A DNA stretch of 64,000 nucleotides from Weeksella virosa DSM 16922 (lineage in GTDB: Bacteria > Bacteroidota > Bacteroidia > Flavobacteriales > Weeksellaceae): NCBI RefSeq assembly GCF_000189415.1, contig NC_015144.1:1970001-2034000 (forward strand), in the 5' to 3' direction. This document shows positions 38,375 through 45,840 of this stretch, piece after piece. Within the stretch, counting starts at the first letter, position 1; every line of letters begins with the position of its first letter. Position numbers and translations under genes: made by a program. A model generated the notes under the pieces. It saw only the letters and a list, made by a program, of their open reading frames with translations. It did not search any database and was not told the origin of the DNA.

Positions 38375-39082
38375 ATGAAGATAGAAATCTGGAGCGATAT
38401 CATGTGTCCATTTTGCTATATTGGCAAACGTAATTTCGAAATAGCATTAGAAAAATTCAAAGATAAAAATCACGTACAAGTCGAATGGAAAAGTTTCCAA
38501 TTGGATCCCAACTTACCAGATATCGCAGCTGATTCGCAAGCCGATTATTTAGCGAAAAGAAAAGGAATGTCTATAGAACAGGTCGAGGGACTGTTGCAAC
38601 ATGTAACACAATCGGCAAAAGCTGTTGGCCTAGATTATCAGCTGGATAAAGCAATAATGGTAAACTCTTTCAAAGCGCATAGACTAATCCAGAAGGCCAA
38701 AGAAAAAAATATAGGAGATAAAGCAGAAGAAGTTTTTTTTCAGGCTTTTTTCATCGACTCTAAAAACATTGCTGACCTCGAGGTTCTTTCGCAATTAGGT
38801 AAAAAAATCGGATTATCGCCAACCGAAATAGATGAAGCTTTATCCGATGATCGTTTTGCCTATTTGGTGAATCAAGATATACAAGAAGCTCAGAATTTAG
38901 GTATAAACGGTGTGCCTTTCTTTGTGTTCGATCGCAAAAACGGTATTTCTGGTGCTCAGCCACCGCAAGCATTTGTCCAAACACTAGAAAAAGCATTCGC
39001 CGAATGGCGAGAAAAAAACCCAGAAACCAAACTCGAGATTTCTACTGGAGAACAATGTTCTATCGATGGTAATTGTGAATAG
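38375..39082 (+). CDS. DsbA-family oxidoreductase (FrnE-like)
   Basis: 235 residues, no signal peptide, so cytoplasmic. DsbA-fold with active site SDIMCPFCYIGKRNFE and cis-Pro loop GINGVPFFVF. The helical insert (about 60-165) fits the FrnE group of polyketide-type thiol oxidoreductases. The tail ends GEQCSIDGNCE, adding a second Cys pair that could act as a resolving disulfide. It stands alone between a small lipoprotein gene and the dehydrogenase gene. Confidence 0.9.
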   Translation: MKIEIWSDIMCPFCYIGKRNFEIALEKFKDKNHVQVEWKSFQLDPNLPDIAADSQADYLAKRKGMSIEQVEGLLQHVTQSAKAVGLDYQLDKAIMVNSFKAHRLIQKAKEKNIGDKAEEVFFQAFFIDSKNIADLEVLSQLGKKIGLSPTEIDEALSDDRFAYLVNQDIQEAQNLGINGVPFFVFDRKNGISGAQPPQAFVQTLEKAFAEWREKNPETKLEISTGEQCSIDGNCE

Positions 39083-39228
39083 GTTTTATACAAGAAATAT
39101 CAATAAAAAAATCTTTACAGGCTTTTGTTTAATGGTTATTTAATATTTAAAACTCTTCAAATCTTATCAAAAAGTAGTAAATTGATATTGAAATTGAAAA
39201 TAATAATACTAAACGTTAGAATAAAAAT

Positions 39229-41037
39229 ATGGTAGGAAATATTAAAAATGTTACCGTAGCCGGTAGTGGAGTTTTAGGTTATCAGATTGCCTTTCAGACA
39301 GCTTTTCATGGATTTCATGTTACGGTTTATGATATTAGTGAAGAAATTTTAGACAAAGCAAAAGCTAAATTCGAGGAGTTAGCCAAAAATTTTAGAGCAG
39401 ATTTGCAGGCAACGGATGAGCAAATAAAAACAGCGAAAGAAAATATAGAATATTCATCCGATTTGAGGAAAGCAATAGAAAATGCCGATTTACTCATCGA
39501 ATCTATACCGGAAAATATTCAGATCAAAACAGAGTTTTATCAGCAGTTGGCAAAAATTGCACCAGAGAAAACAATCTTTGTGAGTAATTCGTCTACTTTA
39601 TTACCGAGCCAGTTCGCAGCATATACAGGAAGACCCGAAAAGTTTCTCAATCTCCATTTTGCTAATCGGATATGGCTTCATAATACTGCCGAAATTATGT
39701 CACATTCTACAACACAAGAAGAAGTGCGAAAAGAAATCGAGCAATTTGCAAAAAACATCGGGATGGTTCCGATTGTTGTGAGAAAAGAAGTACCAGGTTA
39801 TGTTCTCAATTCAATGCTCAGTCCGTTTCTTAGTGCAGCCTTGCAGTTGTGGTTAGGCCAATTTACTACAGCAGAATATATCGATAAAGCTTGGATGAAA
39901 GGCACAGGTGCACCAACCGGTCCGATGGCTTTGTACGATATTATTGGACTTACAACGCCATACAATATATATAAATTACAGGTCGAACAAGGTAAAAAAG
40001 ATGATCAAAAAGTAGTGGATATCCTCGAGAAAACATTTATCAAACCCAACAAACTAGGAGTTTCTACAGGGGAGGGGTTTTATACATATCCTAATGCTGC
40101 ATGGCAACAAGAAGATTTTTTAGCTGTCCCGAAAGCCGATTTGTCTAAAATAAAAATCAAAAAAGTAGTCATCGCCGGAAGTGGAATTTTAGGTTTGCAA
40201 ATTGCAGCACAAGCAGCTTTTTATGGATTCGATACCGTAATTTATGATTTGAAAGAAGAAGCACTGAAAGAAGCACAAACACGTTTCGAGCCTTTATTGT
40301 TAGAATACCAAAAATATTTGCAGGCAAACGAAAAGCAGATCGAGCAAACAAGATTAAATCTAGAGTTTAGTCATGATTTAGAAAAAGCACTACAAGACGC
40401 AGACTTATTGATAGAATCTATCCCAGAAAGTTTAGAAATCAAAGAAAGTTTTTGGATAGAAGTTTCGAAATATGCTCCTGAGAAAACCATTTTTGCAAGC
40501 AATTCATCAACCTTGTTGCCGAGTCGTATTAAAGATTTTACTGGGCGTGCCGATCGGTATATTCATTTGCATTTTGCTAATCATATTTTGGTGAGAAATA
40601 TAGCAGAAATAATGGGTTCGAGCGATACAAGTCCAGAGATTTTTACCAAGATGGTAGAATTTGCCAAAGCAATCAATATGTTACCTATAGAGCTAAAAAA
40701 AGAAAGAGCAGGCTATGTCCTCAATTCACTTTTGGTTCCTCTTTTAGTTGCAGGGCTTAGTTTGTGGGCGAATGATGTAGCTGACCCAGAAACGATTGAT
40801 AAAACATGGATGATTGCGACAGGTGCTCCAATTGGTCCTATGGCAATTCTGGATATCACCGGAATGAATACCAATTATAACGTTCTGAAAAATAATCCCG
40901 CCGAATTTATGCATAAGCTTGCCCATAAATTGAAAATCGAGTTTATTGACAAAGGAAATTTGGGACAACAATCGGGGAAAGGATTCTATGAGTACCCGAA
41001 TCCGGCATGGCAACAAGAAAATTTTCTGAAAGCTTAA
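39229..41037 (+). CDS. double 3-hydroxyacyl-CoA dehydrogenase (two complete modules in tandem)
   Basis: 602 residues made of two homologous halves of about 300 residues. Each half has a Rossmann NAD domain (GSGVLG at 12-17; GSGILG at 317-322), the ADLLIESIPE segment, an NSSTLLPS loop, a catalytic His-Glu pair spaced 12 residues (His143/Glu155 in LHFANRIWLHNTAEIM; His448/Glu460 in LHFANHILVRNIAEIM) and a C-terminal dimerisation domain (GYVLNS, then GAPTGPMALYDIIG / GAPIGPMAILDITG). The usual enzyme has one module. Both active sites look intact. It should oxidise or form 3-hydroxyacyl-CoA; the family's usual GFxxNR is GYVLNS here. Confidence 0.9.
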   Translation: MVGNIKNVTVAGSGVLGYQIAFQTAFHGFHVTVYDISEEILDKAKAKFEELAKNFRADLQATDEQIKTAKENIEYSSDLRKAIENADLLIESIPENIQIKTEFYQQLAKIAPEKTIFVSNSSTLLPSQFAAYTGRPEKFLNLHFANRIWLHNTAEIMSHSTTQEEVRKEIEQFAKNIGMVPIVVRKEVPGYVLNSMLSPFLSAALQLWLGQFTTAEYIDKAWMKGTGAPTGPMALYDIIGLTTPYNIYKLQVEQGKKDDQKVVDILEKTFIKPNKLGVSTGEGFYTYPNAAWQQEDFLAVPKADLSKIKIKKVVIAGSGILGLQIAAQAAFYGFDTVIYDLKEEALKEAQTRFEPLLLEYQKYLQANEKQIEQTRLNLEFSHDLEKALQDADLLIESIPESLEIKESFWIEVSKYAPEKTIFASNSSTLLPSRIKDFTGRADRYIHLHFANHILVRNIAEIMGSSDTSPEIFTKMVEFAKAINMLPIELKKERAGYVLNSLLVPLLVAGLSLWANDVADPETIDKTWMIATGAPIGPMAILDITGMNTNYNVLKNNPAEFMHKLAHKLKIEFIDKGNLGQQSGKGFYEYPNPAWQQENFLKA

Positions 41038-41047
41038 ATATTAATAG

Positions 41048-41090
41048 ATAATGCACTGGGAAGCACGTTTTCTAGTGCATTATTTTTTTG
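41048..41090 (+). terminator. terminator after the double dehydrogenase
   Basis: Stem ATAATGCACT/AGTGCATTAT with a 16-base loop, followed by seven T's. Confidence 0.85.
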
Positions 41091-41250
41091 GTAAAAAAAT
41101 AGAAAGCGAGCGCTATTTGTAAAACAAATTATGAAACTTCTAAAAGTTCATCACCGAAAATATATCTACCAAATCAATCGTACAATATATAGATTATACA
41201 TTTTCTCTTAAAAAAACTTGTACAATTCAGTACTTAGTATTGAGAAGTAT

Positions 41251-41258
41251 TATATTTG
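41251..41258 (+). promoter_or_regulatory. -7 promoter element before the structured RNA / slipin gene
   Basis: TATATTTG, a perfect TAnnTTTG; start expected near 41263. This places more than 320 bases of transcript before the slipin start codon. No convincing -33 element at the usual distance. Confidence 0.5.
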
Positions 41259-41262
41259 GTAT

Positions 41263-41560
41263 AAAATTTGTGTTTCGAAAGAACTTTATAAGTTAGATCA
41301 AGAAAAAACAATATAAAATAACCGCCACCTGTTTCTATAAACTATAGGACCAGCAAATAAAAAACAGGGTATTGCGGAGCTTGGTTCTATGCGGGTTCGA
41401 TTCCCAATTCGCGTGGTCGCAGGGCATTTTGCCATATACAACAATGTTGAATAGGGAAGAGTGGACAGTTTCGTCCATCGGGAAAAAGTTTGCAAATTGT
41501 AGGATACCGTCGGGCTTCTCGACTCAATACAATTTCCCTTGATTTCGATTTCTTCCCTTA
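41263..41560 (+). ncRNA. candidate structured RNA or long structured leader with a tRNA T-arm-like motif
   Basis: Non-coding stretch rich in nested stems. First: CCGC/GCGG (41322/41374) enclosing CCTGTTT/AAACAGG (41328/41362), which encloses CTATA/TATAG (41335/41343). Second: ATGCG/CGCGT (41389/41410) around GGGTTCGATTCCC, whose TTCGATT loop is exactly that of a tRNA T-arm. Third: hairpins GGC/GCC (41423) and CAAC/GTTG (41439). Fourth: AAATTGTA/TACAATTT (41494/41527) enclosing GTCG/CGAC. Fifth: GGGAAGA (41454) against TCTTCCC (41551). No matching acceptor stem for a normal tRNA was found. It could be an independent ncRNA or a cis-regulatory leader of the slipin gene. Ends are estimates. Confidence 0.5.
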
Positions 41561-41587
41561 TTTATTAATTTTATAATCATAGAAAAG

Positions 41588-42319
41588 ATGTCAATATTTA
41601 GAAAGAAATATGAAGTAAAACCAAATACAACAGGTTTTTTTTACCGTAATCATCAATACGAAAAAACGTTGCAAGCTGGGATTTACAAATTTTGGGATTT
41701 GAATAATGAAACACAAGTATATATTTTGCCCAATACTCCAAAATTATTAACAATAACCAACCAAGAAGTACTAACAAAAGATAATGTTGCTCTTCGTTTT
41801 TCTTTTTATGTTTGGTATATTGTGGAAGATGGAAAAAAATTTCTAGATAGTTTTGCACTCGATCGTCCTATGGAAGAAGTATGGTACGAAGCAGAAAATA
41901 AAATTCATAGCATAGTACAACTAGAATTGCGCAATAGAATTGCGGCCTTGGACAGTGAAAGTGTAAATGAGCAAAGGATGGAATTTTCGGATTTCAAAAC
42001 GAAAGAAATAGAGGAAGAAATTGCGCAATTTGGTATAAGAATAGAAGAAGCTAATCTACGAGATATTACTTTCCCGAGAAACATTCAACAATTATTTGCC
42101 AAACATCTCGAGTCGAAAATTCGTGCAAAAGCTGATTTAGAAAATGCCCGTACAACGGTAGCAACTGCCCGTGCATTGAAGAATGCTGCTGACTTGATGA
42201 AAGATCATGAGAATATAAAATTCTTCCAACTACTAGAAACATATACCAAAATTGCCGAAAACGGGAAACATACCTTTGTACTTGGTGATTTGAAAGACTG
42301 GACAAAAAAATCGGATTAG
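41588..42319 (+). CDS. slipin / SPFH (band 7) domain protein
   Basis: 243 residues. An SPFH domain covers about 5-180, with NTTGFFYRNHQYEKTLQAGIYKF, LTKDNVALRFSFYVWY, VQLELRNRIAALDSESVN and IEEANLRDITFPRNIQQLFAK. A charged helix (KSKIRAKADLENARTTVATA-type) then leads to the C-terminal tail. There is no obvious N-terminal membrane segment, unlike classical stomatins. Slipins scaffold membrane microdomains; some bacterial slipins lie in RNA-repair operons. Here it is preceded by a structured RNA candidate and closed by a terminator, so it is a one-protein unit. Confidence 0.85.
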   Translation: MSIFRKKYEVKPNTTGFFYRNHQYEKTLQAGIYKFWDLNNETQVYILPNTPKLLTITNQEVLTKDNVALRFSFYVWYIVEDGKKFLDSFALDRPMEEVWYEAENKIHSIVQLELRNRIAALDSESVNEQRMEFSDFKTKEIEEEIAQFGIRIEEANLRDITFPRNIQQLFAKHLESKIRAKADLENARTTVATARALKNAADLMKDHENIKFFQLLETYTKIAENGKHTFVLGDLKDWTKKSD

Positions 42320-42355
42320 AATTTTAATCGAGTTTTATACATTAGTGTGATAAAC

Positions 42356-42403
42356 AAAGCAAGAATGCATCATCCTAAGAAGTGGATACATTCTTGCTTT
42401 TTG
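42356..42403 (+). terminator. terminator after the slipin gene
   Basis: Perfect 12-bp stem AAAGCAAGAATG/CATTCTTGCTTT with a 21-base loop, followed by T's. Confidence 0.85.
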
Positions 42404-42428
42404 TTAACCCTAAAATATTGCCTGTAAA

Positions 42429-43192
42429 ATGATACAACAGATCAATTTGGATAAAAACGCACAAAAAAAATAGCAACAGATCCTAATCGTTCTACAATAA
42501 TTTTTCTGCACGATTCTCTAGGCTGCATTACATTATGGCGAGATTTCCAGAAAAAATCGGGAAGATGACCAACTGTAATGTTTTGATGTATGATCGTTTC
42601 GGATATGGACAATCGGCAGGATTTCTAACAGAAAAAAGAGATCAAAACTATCTGGAAAAGGAAGCAGATTTATTGATTTCGCTTCTAGATTATTCGAGGC
42701 TCGATCTGGTCTATTTATTTGGTCACAGTGATGGATCATCAATTTTACTCATCGCCGCAGGAAAATATCCAGATAGAATAAAAGGAATTGCGGTTGTCGG
42801 TGCGCATGTTTTTGTTGAAACAATCACTATAGGAGGCATTATCAAAGCAAAAGAATCGTACAAAACGACTAGTCTAAAACAAAAATTAGAAAAATATCAC
42901 GGCAATAAAAACAGATGCTTTATTTAGGTCTTGGACAGAAACTAGGACCAATAAAAATTTCCAAACATGGAATATAGAAGTATTCCTGAAGAAAATTACG
43001 TGTCCAACTTTAGTCATACAAGGAGAATTAGACGAATTTGGATCCATGAAGCAGGTGAAAAAAATTGTAGAAAATGTTTCTGGTGAAAGCTCTGTTCTTA
43101 TTGTTCCTAATGCATCACACACTTCTTATAAAGATAATCCAGAAATGGTGCTAGAAAAATCTGTAGAATTTTTTAATTCGATTATAAAATGA
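42429..43192 (+). pseudogene. alpha/beta-hydrolase gene broken by three frameshifts
   Basis: Pieces of one alpha/beta hydrolase are spread over several frames. MIQQINLDKNAQK starts at ATG 42429 and is lost at an A8 run (42463-42470). IATDPNRSTIIFLHDSLGCITLWRDF continues one frame over. PEKIGKMTNCNVLMYDRFGYGQSAG begins after an apparent missing T near 42545, and carries the nucleophile elbow LFGHSDGSS (in place of GxSxG). An extra A in 42907-42911 then moves the frame to TDALFRSW, CPTLVIQGELDEFG and PNASHTSYKDNPE (acid and His regions), ending at the TGA 43190. Joined, the protein would be about 254 residues and complete. The cause could be real decay or homopolymer sequencing error. Confidence 0.85.
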
Positions 43193-43327
43193 ACTATTTC
43201 TGATCAGTATTTCATTTCTACAATGTAGATTACAAAATTTTTTTAAGAGAATTCCACTGCAAGATTGCTTATAAAGATTTATTTAATGATTGGATAGAAA
43301 AATATATAAGGAATGAAGATGAATTAA

Positions 43328-43335
43328 TAATTTTG
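43328..43335 (+). promoter_or_regulatory. -7 promoter element of the TRIC-type channel gene
   Basis: TAATTTTG, a TAnnTTTG match, 37 bases before the ATG at 43373. Confidence 0.45.
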
Positions 43336-43372
43336 TAGATCAATTTATCAAGCAAAAACAAAATGAAGTGCA

Positions 43373-43984
43373 ATGGGAATTCAGTACTATTTTGAGATTT
43401 TTGGTATATTTTTTTACGGAATTTCAGGTGCCTTAGCAGCCGATGAAAAGTCTGGTAAAGATTGGTTCGGAGTAACTTTTACAGCTTTTGTTACAGCCAT
43501 CGGAGGCGGAACAATTCGAGATGTATTGTTGGGATCATTCCCAATTTCTTGGATAAAAGACGTCAATATGCTCTACGCAGTTATGCTTGGTATTATCATG
43601 GCTGCACTTTTCTATAAATTCTTTTTGAAGTTACGCAAAACTTTCATGTTGTTTGATACTTTGGGAATAGCATTGTTTACGATCGTTGGTGTAGAGAAGG
43701 CACTGAACTTGGGTGTAAGTCCAATTGTAGCAATCATTATGGGTATGTTTACCGCAATAATGGGAGGCGTAATTAGAGATATGATGATCAATGAAATACC
43801 GGTTGTTTTCCGGAAAGAGATTTACGCTTCTGCTTGTTTAATGGGAGCAATTATTTATGTGATTTTAGAATTTTTTGATATCAGTAGGAATATTACCTTC
43901 TTTGTTTCAGGTGGAGTAATTGTAGTAATAAGAATGTTGGCAGTACAATACAATTTAACTGTGCCAAAATTTACAAGACATTAA
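43373..43984 (+). CDS. TRIC-type cation channel family protein (UPF0126)
   Basis: 203 residues with about seven transmembrane helices built from two repeats. The hallmark glycine/charged motifs occur twice: FTAFVTAIGGGTIRDVLLG and FTAIMGGVIRDMMINEIPVVFRKEIYA. ISGALAADEKSGKDWFG at the start and the FDTLGIALFTIVGVEKAL helix also match. Prokaryotic TRIC proteins are trimeric K+/Na+-permeable channels of the inner membrane. Physiological role is not settled. No operon partner. Confidence 0.93.
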   Translation: MGIQYYFEIFGIFFYGISGALAADEKSGKDWFGVTFTAFVTAIGGGTIRDVLLGSFPISWIKDVNMLYAVMLGIIMAALFYKFFLKLRKTFMLFDTLGIALFTIVGVEKALNLGVSPIVAIIMGMFTAIMGGVIRDMMINEIPVVFRKEIYASACLMGAIIYVILEFFDISRNITFFVSGGVIVVIRMLAVQYNLTVPKFTRH

Positions 43985-44026
43985 AACCTTATCATCCAGA
44001 AGAAAACTAAAGAGAAATATAGTGTA

Positions 44027-44062
44027 AAAAAAAATCCACTCCCAAGGGAGTGGATTTTTTTT
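44027..44062. terminator. bidirectional terminator between the channel gene and dnaJ
   Basis: Perfect 17-bp stem AAAAAAAATCCACTCCC/GGGAGTGGATTTTTTTT with a 2-base loop. Confidence 0.95.
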
Positions 44063-44066
44063 ATAT

Positions 44067-45164
44067 TTAATTAAACATTTCTTTCACACGATCGAAAAAC
44101 GATTTATTTTGTTTCTCAGGGTCAGGAGAAAAATGCTTATCATCTCGCATTTTATCGAAAAATTGTTCTTGCTCTTTGGTTATTTTTTCGGGTGTCCATA
44201 GATTTACATGTACGAATAGATCGCCTTTTCCATAACCGTTGACATCAGGTAAACCTTGCCCTTTTAAGCGTAGAACTTTTCCAGATTGTGTACCTTTATC
44301 AATTTTTATTTTCACTTTTCCGTTTACTGTAGGCACTTCTTTAGATCCACCTAAAATAGCATCTGGTATAGAGATATACAAATCATAATGTAAATTATTA
44401 CCATCTCTTTTTAATTTATCATGTTCGATTTCTTCGATCACAACAATCAAATCACCAGGGATTCCATCAAAAGGAGCGTCATTACCTTTCCCTCTTACTT
44501 GTAGCTGAATCCCATCACGAGCACCAGCAGGGATTTTTATGTCTAATGTTTCTTCTACCTTTATCAAACCTTGATTATTGGCTCCAGGTGGAATATGGTC
44601 TGCAACTTTTCCTATTCCTTGACATGTGTTGCAAGTTGTTGCGGTTTGCATTTGACCCAGAAACGTGTTGGTTACCCGTACCTGTTGTCCTGTTCCGTTA
44701 CACGTCGGACAAGTTTTAGAAGTGGCTCCTTCGGCTTGCTTGAGTCGTTTTACTTTAATTTTTTTATCAACCCCATTAGCCATTTCTTCTAGATTGATTT
44801 TCACTCGGATGCGTAAATCTGTACCACGTACTCTTCGTGGTCCTCTAGATTGCCCACCAAATCCGCCAAAAATATCGCCGAAATGTGCGAATATATCTTC
44901 CATGTTCATCCCGCCACTTCTACCAAATCCGCCAGCACCACTCATGCCAGCATGCCCAAATTGGTCGTAGCGAGAACGTTTACTATCGTCACTCAACACT
45001 TCATATGCTTCTGCGGCTTCCTTAAATTTTTCTTCTGCTTCTTGGTCTCCAGGATTTTTATCGGGATGATATCGGATGGCTAACTTTCGGTATGCCTTTT
45101 TGATGGTATCTAACGTGGCTGTTTTATCAACGCCTAATACTTCGTAATAATCTCTCTTGCTCAT
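44067..45164 (-). CDS. dnaJ: chaperone protein DnaJ with a single zinc centre
   Basis: 365 residues. J domain at 1-70 with HPD at 33-35; Gly/Phe-rich linker 71-108; two substrate-binding beta domains; C-terminal dimerisation part. Only two CxxCxGxG motifs are present (CPTCNGTG 152-159 and CNTCQGIG 178-185) instead of four. By position these are motifs 2 and 3 (zinc centre II), while motifs 1 and 4 are replaced by [11 protein letters not shown] and [11 protein letters not shown]. Centre II is the one tied to DnaK partnership in E. coli. Two-motif DnaJ is, as I recall, common in flavobacteria. It lies 10 bases behind grpE. Confidence 0.95.
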   Translation of the reverse strand: MSKRDYYEVLGVDKTATLDTIKKAYRKLAIRYHPDKNPGDQEAEEKFKEAAEAYEVLSDDSKRSRYDQFGHAGMSGAGGFGRSGGMNMEDIFAHFGDIFGGFGGQSRGPRRVRGTDLRIRVKINLEEMANGVDKKIKVKRLKQAEGATSKTCPTCNGTGQQVRVTNTFLGQMQTATTCNTCQGIGKVADHIPPGANNQGLIKVEETLDIKIPAGARDGIQLQVRGKGNDAPFDGIPGDLIVVIEEIEHDKLKRDGNNLHYDLYISIPDAILGGSKEVPTVNGKVKIKIDKGTQSGKVLRLKGQGLPDVNGYGKGDLFVHVNLWTPEKITKEQEQFFDKMRDDKHFSPDPEKQNKSFFDRVKEMFN

Positions 45165-45174
45165 TTCTTTTCTA

Positions 45175-45720
45175 TTACATTCCTACAACAACTTTCGGGT
45201 ATCGAATAACAACATCACTCAGCGTATAGCCAGTTTCGATGATATCGACAATCTTACCTTTCATTTCTTCTGATGCTGCTGGGATTTGAGTAACCGCCTC
45301 GTGAATATCGGTGCTGAAATTGTCTCCAACGTTCACTTCCATTGGCTTTAAACCTTTTTTACGGAGGATGTCTATAATTTTGAGGTGTATAAGTTCAACT
45401 CCTTTAAAGGTTGCTTCATCAGCCGTTTCTTCAATAGTAGGTAAAGCCCGCTGAAAATCATCCAAAACGGGTAATAATGCCAAAATGACTTCTTTATTGG
45501 CGGTTTTGGAGATTTCTATGCGTTCTTTGTTTGTGCGTTTCTTGTAGTTGTCAAACTCTGCAAATAATCGGAGATATTGGTCTTTTTCTTTTTGTAAAAG
45601 TTCATTGAAATGCTCTTCTGAAGATGTATTTTGTTTGGATGATTGTTCGGTTTGGCTATCTTGATTTTGATCTAAGATTTCTTCTTTTTCAAATTCTTGA
45701 GGGTTTGTATGCTCTGACAT
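45175..45720 (-). CDS. grpE: nucleotide exchange factor GrpE
   Basis: 181 residues. An acidic, disordered N-terminus (1-40) is followed by the long dimer coiled coil ([27 protein letters not shown]) and the C-terminal beta domain with the GrpE signature ([21 protein letters not shown], then [12 protein letters not shown] and [17 protein letters not shown]). It releases ADP from DnaK. grpE-dnaJ form an operon; dnaK is not in the window. Confidence 0.97.
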   Translation of the reverse strand: MSEHTNPQEFEKEEILDQNQDSQTEQSSKQNTSSEEHFNELLQKEKDQYLRLFAEFDNYKKRTNKERIEISKTANKEVILALLPVLDDFQRALPTIEETADEATFKGVELIHLKIIDILRKKGLKPMEVNVGDNFSTDIHEAVTQIPAASEEMKGKIVDIIETGYTLSDVVIRYPKVVVGM

Positions 45721-45792
45721 GTTTATTTTATTTTATGTGTTTGTAAAAATTTCAAATAGTCTGCCATTTCGATTTTCGTGACGATTTGTCAT

Positions 45793-45822
45793 AAAACAAA
45801 ACATCCTTCCGTAGAAGGATGT
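45793..45822 (-). terminator. terminator after the 809-residue TonB receptor
   Basis: Stem ACATCCTTC/GAAGGATGT with a 4-base loop; read on the minus strand it ends in a U-rich run (A-rich on + at 45793-45800). Confidence 0.85.
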
Positions 45823-45840
45823 CATATTTGAGGGGAGTCG

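Noticed and set aside
41374-41420. Possible tRNA gene because of GGGTTCGATTCCC
   Set aside because: No complementary 7-bp acceptor stem, D-arm or anticodon arm at the correct distances; kept only as part of the structured RNA candidate.
43193-43372. Small gene between the hydrolase pseudogene and the TRIC-type gene
   Set aside because: No open frame of useful length or coding character; only the -7 element at 43328 is supported.
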